This document shows, one piece after another, positions 45,746 to 54,167 of a DNA stretch of 64,000 nucleotides; position 1 is the stretch's first letter; every line of letters starts with the position of its first letter. The translations under genes were made by a program, and so were the position numbers. Below the pieces are notes generated by a model. The model saw only the letters and a program-made list of their open reading frames with translations. It had not been told where the DNA came from and searched no databases. This DNA is from Salinicola avicenniae (lineage in GTDB: Bacteria; Pseudomonadota; Gammaproteobacteria; Pseudomonadales; Halomonadaceae), in contig NZ_JAKQZC010000004.1 of NCBI RefSeq assembly GCF_023736115.1, forward strand, positions 62,001-126,000. The letters run 5' to 3'.

Positions 45746-47070
45746 ATGCACGCGCCTTCGACCATTTGCCAGTGGGTATTCGCGCCTCGAGTAACCCGGC
45801 TAGCCGGGGGCGGCGCGTGGGTTTTGATGCTGTTACTGGTTGTCGCTGGGCGCGTGCAGGCGGGGGGATTCTGCTCTACGAAGCGGGGCAGGAAGACAGT
45901 GGACTGGCCAATGCCGGGGCCGCCGCCCGGGCGATGGACCCGAGCGTCTTGATGACCAACCCGGCCGGCATCAGTCGGCTGCCGGGCAACCAGCTCTCTG
46001 TCGGCGGTCAGTTGATCGTGGGTCGCGTCGACTTCGATAGCGATTCGGCCACGACGACCGGCGGTGGGGGCGGCAACGCACTGGTACCGACGCCGGGGCC
46101 GAGTCTCTTCTTAAGTCATCGGCTCGACGAGCGCGCGACGATCGGGCTCGGGCTCTACGGCAACTTCGGCCTGGGGCTCGACTACGACAACGATTGGGCC
46201 GGGCGCTATGTCGTACAGGAAACCTCGATCGTTGCCGCCTCGCTGCAGCCGACCTTCGCCTACCGTCTGACGCCGGCGCTGTCGGTCGGCATCGGCCCGC
46301 GGCTTGTCTACGGCAATTTCCGCACCGAGTCCGCGGTCGACAACAACATCGCCGGGGCCTCGGGCTACGCCGATGGACAGATGGAGTACGAAGACGACGA
46401 CACCGCCTGGGGCTGGAATCTGGGGGCGCTGTACGAACTCGACGACTTCACCCGCTTCGGCATCGCCTACACCAGCAAAGTGGACCTCGATTTCGACGAT
46501 CGGCCCGATTTTCGCGGACTCAACAACCCCGTGCTCGAGAATGCCGTGCAGCAGTTGGCCGTCGACCGGCTCGGACTGGGGTTGCGAATCCCCGAAACGG
46601 TGACCGCCAGCGTGTTTCACCAGATCAGCGACGAATGGGCGGTCATGGGCAGCCTGGGCTGGCAGAACTGGTCCGAGTTCGGCGACGTCGCCGTCGAGCT
46701 CGATGCTGCACCCGGTAGCGCCTCGGCAAAGGCGGACCGCCACTACCAGGACACCTGGCACATCTCGCTGGGGGCTCAGCGCCAGATCCACCACGACCTG
46801 CGCTGGAACCTGGGTATCGCCTATGACAGCGCCGCGGTCAAAAGCGCCGACCGTACGCTGGATAACCCGATGAACGAAGCCTGGCGGTTCGCCACGGGGA
46901 TCAACTATGCGTGGGCTGCGGATTGGGATCTCACGCTGAATTACACCCTGGTCTATCTCGGTGACATGGATGTGGACCAGACCCAGGGGCTGTCCGGCAA
47001 ACGGGTCAGCGGCACGTACGACGACGCCTATCTGCATGTGCTGGGCGGCGGGGTGCGATGGCGGTTCTAA
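45746..47070 (+). CDS. FadL/OmpP1-family outer-membrane transporter, frameshifted at the signal-peptide junction
   Basis: The frame opening at ATG 45746 (good GGGGAGAG site) gives a signal peptide ending VVAGRVQAGG. The mature barrel, beginning GGILLYEAGQ and containing ANAGAAARAMDPSVLMTNPA, lies one frame away and runs to 47070. The break is at a run of six G (45862-45867); seven would join the two frames exactly. The barrel has the FadL N-terminal hatch motif and ends in an aromatic strand (GGGVRWRF), about 430 residues in all. A TTG at 45766 could start the second frame but lacks a signal. Either phase variation, recent inactivation or a base-calling error. Confidence 0.75.
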
Positions 47071-47200
47071 ACGGGCGTCGTCGCGGCGCTGAACCCTCGA
47101 TGGGAGCGCTTCTGACAAGCATGCGGTGGCGGTGGTGGAAGGTGAAAGTTGAAAAAGCGGAAGGTGAAAAATGAAAAGGAAGCGGAATCAGGAGGCGGTC

Positions 47201-47536
47201 ATGACAGCACAGCGAACGTTGTTCCTATCGGTATGCCTGATGGCGCTGGGCATGACGGGAACGGTCTACGCCCAGAGCGATGCCATGCAGGAGTCCTATG
47301 AGGCCAACGAGGAGTCCTTGAACACGGGAGACGGTGTCGAGCCTTCCGACGAGCCCATGTCGAGCGGGACCGGAGAGGGCGTGGGTGAAGGGGAAAGTGA
47401 GGCCGCGCAGGCGGCGATGGAAGCGGTCGAGGCGGAAACCGACGAGGCGACGTCTATCGAGCAGGACGCCTCGATGCGGTCGCTGGATGCAGAGGGGGCC
47501 AGTGACGCGGCGGCGGAGGCCCAGAAACAGGAGTAG
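47201..47536 (+). CDS. Small acidic secreted protein
   Basis: 111 residues. Signal peptide ending TVYAQ, then a mature chain almost without aromatic or basic residues, rich in Glu, Ala, Ser and Gly (GTGEGVGEGESEAAQAAMEA), likely disordered. AGGAGG precedes the ATG at 47201. Such chains are common in halophile envelopes; a role is not assignable. Lies between the FadL and sulfatase genes on the same strand. Confidence 0.6.
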   Translation: MTAQRTLFLSVCLMALGMTGTVYAQSDAMQESYEANEESLNTGDGVEPSDEPMSSGTGEGVGEGESEAAQAAMEAVEAETDEATSIEQDASMRSLDAEGASDAAAEAQKQE

Positions 47537-47770
47537 ACGTATCGGGGGCGACGCCAAACGCCGACATCAAGTGACATCGGGCGTCGAGTACCGGCGCCCG
47601 GTGGACCATCCCGGGCAGTCGTCAGAGGCGAGCGCGACTGCACCGTCATGAGGCCAGGGAGGTGGCCGCTATCGTCCCCGAGAGGGGCAAGGAGTCGAGA
47701 GTCGCGGTCCGAGGTTTGCCATTCCATGTTCGTTGTCTTCACAAACTCATGATTTGCAGGAGATTGTTCG

Positions 47771-49387
47771 ATGGAACTCGCTCAACAGGTCCCACCTCCA
47801 CGTCGTTGGAACGGCGTACTCTCCGCCGCGCTGGCCGTGGCCATGGCGCTACCGGGCGCCGCGCTGGCGCAGGAGAGTCAGAATTCGTCAGGCGGCGGTA
47901 CCGCCAAGCCCAACATCCTCGTGCTGTGGGGTGACGATATTGGCCAGTCCAATATCTCCGCCTACACGCGCGGTCTGATGGGCTATCACACGCCCAATAT
48001 CGATCGCATCGCCAACGAGGGCATGATGTTCACCGACTATTACGGCGAACAGTCCTGCACGGCGGGGCGGTCGTCGTTCATCACCGGGCAGAGCGTCCTG
48101 CGCACCGGGCTCTCCAAGGTCGGCATGCCGGGCGCGGCGGAAGGAATGAGTGTTGAAGACCCGACCATCGCCGGCTTGTTGAAGGCGCAGGGTTATGCCA
48201 CCGGGCAGTTCGGCAAGAACCACCTGGGGGATCGCGACGAACACTTGCCGACCAATCACGGATTCGACGAGTTCTTCGGCAACCTCTACCACCTGAATGC
48301 CGAAGAGGAGCCGGAGCTGCCCGACTATCCTGGCGACATGGAGCTGCCGGATGGGCGCACTTTCCGCGAGGCGTTTGGGCCGCGCGGCGTGGTGCGCTCC
48401 ACGGCGGACGGCGAGATCGAGGACACCGGCCCGCTGACGCGCAAGCGCATGGAGACGGTCGACGACGAGACCTCGGCGGCGGCGCTGGATTTCATCGAAC
48501 GCAAGACGCAGGCCAACCAGCCCTGGTTTGTGTGGTGGAATGCCACACGAATGCACTATCGCACGCACGTCAAGGATTCGCTGCGGGGGATCTCGGGACA
48601 GAACGAATACGCCGACGGCATGATCGAGCACGACCGCCATATCGGTTTATTTCTCGACAAGCTCGACGAGCTGGGCATTGCCGACAACACCATCCTGTTC
48701 TACTCCACCGACAACGGGCCACACATGAACTCCTGGCCGGATGCCGGCATGACACCCTTCCGGGGCGAGAAGAACACCAACTGGGAAGGCGGCTGGCGCG
48801 TACCGGCCATGGTGCGTTGGCCCGGCCATATCGAGGCGGATTCGGTCTCCAACCAGGTCATGCACCACATGGACTGGCTACCCACCTTCCTGGACGCCGC
48901 CGGCGATCCGAATATCAAGCAGGAGCTGCTGGAGGGCGGCGTGCAGGCGATCGACCGTGAATACAATGTCCATCTCGACGGCTACGATTTCCTGCCCTAC
49001 CTGACCGGCGAGACGGAAGAGACACCCCGTCGCGAGATCTTCTACTTCTCTGACGACGGCGACCTGATGGCCCTGCGCTACGGTGACTGGAAGCTGGTGT
49101 TCATGGAACAGCGCGCCGAGGGAACTATAAAAGTCTGGGCCAACCCGTTCACGCCGCTGCGCGTGCCGCTGATCTTCAACTTGCGCCGCGACCCCTACGA
49201 GCGCGCGCAGATCACCTCCAATACTTACTACGACTGGCTGATGGATCACGCCTTCATGCTGGTGCCGGCGCAGGCCTACGTGGCGAACTTCCTCGAGACG
49301 TTCCAGGAATTTCCGCCACGCCAGGAAGCGGCCAGCTTCAATCTGGACCGGGTAATGGAGACCCTGCAGGAGCCTTTGGCCCAATAA
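47771..49387 (+). CDS. Secreted arylsulfatase (formylglycine type)
   Basis: 538 residues. Signal peptide ending AALAQ, then the sulfatase alkaline-phosphatase-like fold. Metal ligands include D55 and D56 in WGDDIG and the later STDNGPH. The nucleophile motif C96-TAGR fits C-x-A/P-x-R, so C96 should be converted to formylglycine. A formylglycine-generating enzyme is encoded at 58067 in the same block. Export by Sec would follow modification in the cytoplasm. The C-terminal part (about 440-538) contains a long hydrophobic and aromatic segment. Substrate probably a sulfate ester; which one is not evident. Confidence 0.92.
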   Translation: MELAQQVPPPRRWNGVLSAALAVAMALPGAALAQESQNSSGGGTAKPNILVLWGDDIGQSNISAYTRGLMGYHTPNIDRIANEGMMFTDYYGEQSCTAGRSSFITGQSVLRTGLSKVGMPGAAEGMSVEDPTIAGLLKAQGYATGQFGKNHLGDRDEHLPTNHGFDEFFGNLYHLNAEEEPELPDYPGDMELPDGRTFREAFGPRGVVRSTADGEIEDTGPLTRKRMETVDDETSAAALDFIERKTQANQPWFVWWNATRMHYRTHVKDSLRGISGQNEYADGMIEHDRHIGLFLDKLDELGIADNTILFYSTDNGPHMNSWPDAGMTPFRGEKNTNWEGGWRVPAMVRWPGHIEADSVSNQVMHHMDWLPTFLDAAGDPNIKQELLEGGVQAIDREYNVHLDGYDFLPYLTGETEETPRREIFYFSDDGDLMALRYGDWKLVFMEQRAEGTIKVWANPFTPLRVPLIFNLRRDPYERAQITSNTYYDWLMDHAFMLVPAQAYVANFLETFQEFPPRQEAASFNLDRVMETLQEPLAQ

Positions 49388-49502
49388 CGGCACGCTTCGG
49401 GCGGGTGTATGGAAGCGCTAGCCCGAGCCTGAACTCATGAAACCTCGTTGCGTGTCACGGCCAGCACCGGCTCACACGCAGCGAGGCATGACAGGAGTCA
49501 CG

Positions 49503-50516
49503 ATGTTGATGAAACGCCTGGTTTCTCATCTTGCCTTGCTCAGTCTGACCATGCTGATGGTACCGCTGGCGCGTGCCGATCCCTTGCCCACCTGGGCACC
49601 GGGCGACACCAAAAGCGCCATCATCGATTTCGTGGAGACGACCACCGATCCGGAGAGCGACAGCTACCTGCCCGAGTCTCGACGCATCGCCGTGTTCGAC
49701 AACGACGGTACGCTCTGGTCGGAGCAGCCCTACTACTTTCAGCTCGCCTACGCGCTGGACCGTGCGGAAAGCGCCCCCGCCGGCATCTTAAGTGATGAAC
49801 TTCAGGCCGCCGTGAACGAGCGTGATCTGGCAACGCTTCTCGAGGGCGGCGATGAGGCGCTGCTTGAGATTCTCAACGTCAGTCATTCCGGCATGTCGGT
49901 CGAGGCTTTCCAGGCCGATGTCGCCGATTGGCTAGCCAAGGCGCGCCACCCGGAAAGTGGATTCGCCTACGACCAGATGGTCTTTCAACCCATGCTGGAA
50001 CTGCTCGGCTACCTACGCGATGCGGGTTACCGGACGTACATCGTCTCCGGCGGTGGCGTCGATTTCATGCGCGTGTTCGCCGAAGACGTCTACGGCATTC
50101 CGCCGCAGAACGTGATCGGCAGCACCGGCAATCTGGAAGTGTCGCGAGAGGGTGAGCGTCTTGCACTCATCAAGCGCGGCGATATTGCCTTTCTGGATGA
50201 CGTCGACGGCAAGCCCATCGCCATCCAGCGCACGCTGGGTGGACGGCCGGCCATGGCCGTGGGCAACTCGGATGGCGACGTGCCGATGATGATCTGGGCC
50301 ACCGAGGGCGAGGGCCCCCGGCTCGGCGTGCTGATTCATCATACCGACGACGCACGCGAGGTCGCCTACGACCGGGAGAGCGCCATCGGCAAGCTGGATC
50401 AGGGACTCGACGAGGCGGCGAGCCGAGACTGGGTCGTGGTCGATATGGCCGCCGACTGGCGCACGATCTACGCCCCGGACCTGCAAGCGAGTCCGGCATC
50501 GGACGCCACGCCATGA
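49503..50516 (+). CDS. Secreted HAD-family phosphatase
   Basis: 337 residues. Signal peptide ending PLARA, placing it in the periplasm, where HAD enzymes are uncommon. Motif I is VFDNDGTLWSE (nucleophile Asp and acid/base Asp), motif II SGGG, motif IV GNSDGDVPM. The cap is inserted between about residues 70 and 170. The ATG at 49503 follows CAGGAG; upstream in-frame ATGs at 49437 and 49488 are poorer. It lies 115 bases after the sulfatase and its stop overlaps the MoxR start (ATGA), tying the two parts of the block together. Confidence 0.88.
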   Translation: MLMKRLVSHLALLSLTMLMVPLARADPLPTWAPGDTKSAIIDFVETTTDPESDSYLPESRRIAVFDNDGTLWSEQPYYFQLAYALDRAESAPAGILSDELQAAVNERDLATLLEGGDEALLEILNVSHSGMSVEAFQADVADWLAKARHPESGFAYDQMVFQPMLELLGYLRDAGYRTYIVSGGGVDFMRVFAEDVYGIPPQNVIGSTGNLEVSREGERLALIKRGDIAFLDDVDGKPIAIQRTLGGRPAMAVGNSDGDVPMMIWATEGEGPRLGVLIHHTDDAREVAYDRESAIGKLDQGLDEAASRDWVVVDMAADWRTIYAPDLQASPASDATP

Positions 50517-51508
50517 GTTGTCGCGAGGCGATCGCGTCGCTCGAAGTGTCGGTCGGAGAGTCGATCATCGGCCAACAGGCTGTGATCCGGCGGCTGGTCA
50601 TCGGCCTGCTGGCAAATGGCAATCTGCTGATCGAGGGCCTGCCGGGGCTTGCCAAGACCCGTGCGATCAAGGCGCTGGCGCGCCATCTCGAGGCCGACTT
50701 CAGCCGCATCCAGTTCACCCCGGACCTGCTGCCTTCGGACGTCACCGGCAGCGATGTCTACCACCAGGGGGCCGAGGGCGCGATCTTCCGTTTCAGCCCC
50801 GGCCCGCTGTTCGCCAACCTGCTGCTCGCCGACGAGATCAACCGGGCGCCGGCCAAGGTGCAGTCGGCGCTGCTCGAGGCGATGGAGGAGCGCCAGGTCA
50901 CGGTCTCCGGCAAGACGCATGCACTGCCGGAACTGTTTATGGTGTTGGCGACCCAGAACCCCATCGAGCAGGAGGGCACCTACCCGCTGCCCGAAGCTCA
51001 ACTCGACCGCTTCCTGATGAAGGTGCTGATCGACTATCCGGCGGTCGAGGAGGAGGTCGAGGTGATCCGGTTGGTACGTGGCGAGGAGCGGGCCGTTCAG
51101 CCGCCGGCAGCTGCCGAGGATACGCATCCGGCCAACGCACCTGTCGTCATCGCTCAGGCCGCGGTCTTCGACGCCCGGCGCGAGATTGCCGCGCTGCACG
51201 TCGCAGAGCCGATCGAGCGCTACATGGCGGATCTGGTCGATGCCACGCGCCATCCGGCTGCGCTCTCCGAGGCGCTGGGCCGCTGGATCGAGCGGGGCGC
51301 CAGTCCGCGCGCGAGTCTGGCGCTGGATCGCTGCGGTCGTGCCCATGCCTGGCTCGCGGGGCGCGACTATCTCGACCCGCAGGACGTGCAGGCCGTGGCG
51401 CCGGATGTGCTGCGTCACCGGCTGGGGCTCAGCTTCGAGGCGCAGGGCGAAGGCGTGACCGCGGACGCCGTGATCGAACAGCTGCTGGCCAGCGTGGCGC
51501 TGCCGTGA
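50513..51508 (+). CDS. MoxR-family AAA+ ATPase
   Basis: 331 residues. Walker A GLPGLAKT (42-49), Walker B LLLADEIN (D107, E108), sensor 1 in VLATQNPIEQEGTYPLPEAQ, and a C-terminal helical lid. MoxR ATPases act with VWA-domain partners as chaperones in maturing enzymes or envelope complexes. Start overlaps the HAD gene by four bases. DUF58 follows after 103 bases, then DUF4381, two VWA proteins and BatD, the standard MoxR/Bat order. Confidence 0.95.
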   Translation: MSCREAIASLEVSVGESIIGQQAVIRRLVIGLLANGNLLIEGLPGLAKTRAIKALARHLEADFSRIQFTPDLLPSDVTGSDVYHQGAEGAIFRFSPGPLFANLLLADEINRAPAKVQSALLEAMEERQVTVSGKTHALPELFMVLATQNPIEQEGTYPLPEAQLDRFLMKVLIDYPAVEEEVEVIRLVRGEERAVQPPAAAEDTHPANAPVVIAQAAVFDARREIAALHVAEPIERYMADLVDATRHPAALSEALGRWIERGASPRASLALDRCGRAHAWLAGRDYLDPQDVQAVAPDVLRHRLGLSFEAQGEGVTADAVIEQLLASVALP

Positions 51509-51611
51509 AACCGCCGCCGACTGGATCGCCGTTTGCGGGTCGATCCGGAGCCGGTTGCCACCCGAACCGCGCAGCGCCCGGGAAGCGGCGGGCGCGACAA
51601 AGGAGAACGCG

Positions 51612-52616
51612 ATGCTGCGTTTGGCTTCTCGCCGAAGACGTGATGCCGTGCCGACCGAGGGCCGGGATACGCGCGTTCATGTCGACCTGGCCCATCTGCG
51701 CGGTCTGGAGCGCGTCGGGCGGACCCTGAGCCTGCTGCCGCGACAGCCGGCGCGCAGCGTCCTCAACGGTCGTCATGGCTCGCGCCTGCGCGGTCGCGGG
51801 CTCGACTTTCTCGAACTGCGCGGTTATCTGCCGTCGGATGACGTGCGCAACATCGACTGGCGCGTGACGGCGCGTACCGGTGAACCGCACGTGCGCGTCT
51901 TTACCGAGGAGCGTGACCGGCCGGCGCTGATCGTCGTCGACCAGCGCCAGTCGATGTTCTTCGGCAGTCGCCATGCGATGAAATCCGTCACCGCGGCTGA
52001 AGTTGCCGCGATGCTCGCCTTTGCCGTGCTTGGCCAGCATGACCGGGTCGGCGGCATCGTGGTGGGGGATCGCGAACTCGTGGAGTGCCGTCCGGCGAGT
52101 TCGCGTGCCGGTGCGATGCGCTTTCTGCAGGCGCTGGCCGAGGCCAATCTGGCGCTCCACGCCGATGCCGAACCCGTCGAGCCGACCTCGCTGGATGCCG
52201 TGTTCGAAGCCGTGTCGCGACTGGCGAGTCGCGATCATCTGGTCGTGGTATTGAGCGACTTCGACGTGATAGGCCCGCGCAGCGAGAGGCTGCTCGGCGC
52301 GCTGTGTCGCCATAACGATGTCGTGCTGGCCCCGGTCACCGACGTGCTGGCGGAACAGCTGCCGGATGACCTGCGCCAGACCGTTTCCGACGGCCGGTGG
52401 CAGGCGCTGCTGGATACGCGCAGCGCACGGATTCGCGAGGCGCTCGAACGGGTCTCCCGCGAACGCCGCGAGACGCTGGATGCGTGGCAGCGGCGCTTCG
52501 GGCTTTCGCTGGTGCCGCTTTCCGCCGGCGAGGAGAGCGCGGTGCAGCTGCGCCGGCTGCTCGGCGTGCATCGACGCACGGATCATCGATCCGCGCCGAG
52601 GAGGGCGCCATCGTGA
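51612..52616 (+). CDS. DUF58 protein
   Basis: 334 residues. The DUF58 core is marked by RGRGLDFLELRGYLPSDDVR and NIDWRVTARTGEPHVRVF, followed by a VWA-like fold with VDQRQSMFFGS in the MIDAS loop position. DUF58 proteins accompany MoxR ATPases and are thought to be adaptors. AAAGGAG precedes the ATG at 51612. Ends overlapping the DUF4381 start. Confidence 0.88.
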   Translation: MLRLASRRRRDAVPTEGRDTRVHVDLAHLRGLERVGRTLSLLPRQPARSVLNGRHGSRLRGRGLDFLELRGYLPSDDVRNIDWRVTARTGEPHVRVFTEERDRPALIVVDQRQSMFFGSRHAMKSVTAAEVAAMLAFAVLGQHDRVGGIVVGDRELVECRPASSRAGAMRFLQALAEANLALHADAEPVEPTSLDAVFEAVSRLASRDHLVVVLSDFDVIGPRSERLLGALCRHNDVVLAPVTDVLAEQLPDDLRQTVSDGRWQALLDTRSARIREALERVSRERRETLDAWQRRFGLSLVPLSAGEESAVQLRRLLGVHRRTDHRSAPRRAPS

Positions 52617-53191
52617 ATCAGTCGGCGTCCGTCGTCAGCCAATCGGCGAATGACTCGCCGCCGCTGATGTTGTCTCAGCTGATCGATCGGCTGTCGCCGC
52701 CACCGGAGCCGCTGCCCGTTGCCTGGTGGCCGCAGACCTGGGGCTGGTGGGTGGCAGGCAGCATCGTGCTGCTATGGCTGGCCGGGTGGGGATGGCATCG
52801 CTATCGGCGCTGGCGGGCCAATCGCTACCGCCGCGAGGCGCTGACCGCGTTGAATCGCCGACTGGCCAGCGGCGAAGGGGTCGTGGCGCTGGCGGAGATC
52901 CTGCGCCGCACGGCGCTGGCGGCGTTTCCCCGGACGCAGGTGGCCTCGCTGCGCGGCGAGGCCTGGGGCCATTTTCTCAACCGCACTATGCCTCCCGGGC
53001 GGCGCTGTTTCGATGAGCGTGCCATGGCATGGCTCTCGGACCAGCCCTATCGCCCGATAGCCACTCTTGACGATCAATGCTCTCTCGACGACCAGTCCTC
53101 TCTCGGCGACCAATCCGCTCTCGACGAACTCACCGAGCGGGTCGAGCGCTGGATCCGCGGTCACGATGTCAAGCGGGGGGCGCATGATTGA
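52613..53191 (+). CDS. DUF4381 membrane protein with internal 6-residue repeats
   Basis: 192 residues from a GTG that overlaps the DUF58 stop (GTGA) and has GGAGG eight bases upstream. One transmembrane helix (about 43-62, VAGSIVLLWLAGWGWHRY), then a cytoplasmic helical domain. DUF4381 sits between DUF58 and BatA in Bat operons. Near the C-terminus four 18-base units encode TLDDQC, SLDDQS, SLGDQS and ALDELT, an expansion not expected in the family. It overlaps the next gene by eight bases. Confidence 0.82.
   Translation: MNQSASVVSQSANDSPPLMLSQLIDRLSPPPEPLPVAWWPQTWGWWVAGSIVLLWLAGWGWHRYRRWRANRYRREALTALNRRLASGEGVVALAEILRRTALAAFPRTQVASLRGEAWGHFLNRTMPPGRRCFDERAMAWLSDQPYRPIATLDDQCSLDDQSSLGDQSALDELTERVERWIRGHDVKRGAHD
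53063..53134 (+). repeat. In-frame tandem repeat, 18 nt x 4
   Basis: Units at 53063, 53081, 53099 and 53117, for example TCTCTCGACGACCAGTCC. The 18-base period keeps the DUF4381 reading frame. Confidence 0.85.
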
Positions 53192-54167
53192 ACTGGCCGC
53201 GCCCTGGGCGCTGGCGCTGCTGCCATTGCCGCTGCTAGTGCACTGGCTGATCCCCGCGTATCGACGGCGTACGGCCGCCCTGCGTCTGCCGTTCTTCCAC
53301 CGCTACATGCAGGCCGCGGGGGTGACGCCGGGAGAAGGCGCTCGGGTACTCACCCGCTCACGCGTCATGACGGCCGTACTGGTGCTGTGCTGGGCGCTGC
53401 TGGTGCTGGCGCTGGCCCGCCCGGAGCGGGTGAGCGCTCCCATCCACTGGCAGACCGCGGCACGGGATCTGATCCTGGCCGTGGATATCTCGGGGTCGAT
53501 GGACGAAAGGGATTTCGCGGCGACGGGCGACGAGACGCTGCAGCGGCTCGCCGGCGTCAAGCAGGTCATTGCGGATTTTCTCGACGGCCGCGAGGGCGAG
53601 CGCATGGCGCTGATCGTCTTCGGCACGCAGGCCTTCGTGCAGTCGCCGCTGACCCTCGATCTGGCAACGCTGCAGTCGCTACTGGCGCAGACCCGAGTCG
53701 GTATGGCCGGCCCCCACACGGCGCTCGGGGATGCCATCGGCCTGGCGATTCGCCAGTTCGAGGCCAGCGACGTCTCGCAGCGCTTGCTGATCCTGTTGAG
53801 CGACGGCGCCGATACCGGCAGCCGCATGAGCCCGATCAACGCGGCGACGATCGCCGCCGAGCGTGACGTGCAGATCATCACCATCGCGATCGGCGATCCC
53901 CAGGGCAGCGGCGAGAACCGTGTCGAGACCGCCACGCTCGAGGCCATCGCCGAGACCACCGGTAGCGAGAGTTTCCTGGCCACGGACCAGCAGGCGCTGC
54001 AGGCGGTCTACGACCGCATCGACGTGCTCGCGCCGCGTCAGATCGCCGATCACAGCTACCGCCAGCGCCAGCCGCTGGCGGTGTGGCCGATGGCGCTGGC
54101 GCTCGGTCTACTGCTGCTCGGCTGGCTCTGGCGCAGCGTGGCGCTGGTCAGGGGGGCGCTGTCATGA
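53184..54167 (+). CDS. VWA-domain membrane protein (BatA-like)
   Basis: 327 residues. Two N-terminal helices (about 4-22 and 60-78), a VWA domain with an intact metal site (D101-x-S103-x-S105 in DISGSM, Thr in PHTALGDA, Asp in LLSDGADTG), and a C-terminal helix (about 298-320). Likely partner of MoxR at the inner membrane, with the VWA domain in the cytoplasm or periplasm depending on topology. Overlaps the DUF4381 stop and, by ATGA, the next gene. Confidence 0.92.
   Translation: MIELAAPWALALLPLPLLVHWLIPAYRRRTAALRLPFFHRYMQAAGVTPGEGARVLTRSRVMTAVLVLCWALLVLALARPERVSAPIHWQTAARDLILAVDISGSMDERDFAATGDETLQRLAGVKQVIADFLDGREGERMALIVFGTQAFVQSPLTLDLATLQSLLAQTRVGMAGPHTALGDAIGLAIRQFEASDVSQRLLILLSDGADTGSRMSPINAATIAAERDVQIITIAIGDPQGSGENRVETATLEAIAETTGSESFLATDQQALQAVYDRIDVLAPRQIADHSYRQRQPLAVWPMALALGLLLLGWLWRSVALVRGALS

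Noticed and set aside
45766-47070. FadL homologue starting at TTG 45766 without frameshift
   Set aside because: This gives an outer-membrane protein with no signal peptide, while a perfect signal peptide lies in the neighbouring frame; a frameshift explains both.
47137-47183. Two-copy repeat before the acidic protein gene (GGAAGGTGAAA twice)
   Set aside because: Purine-rich simple sequence with unequal spacing; too weak to list as an array.
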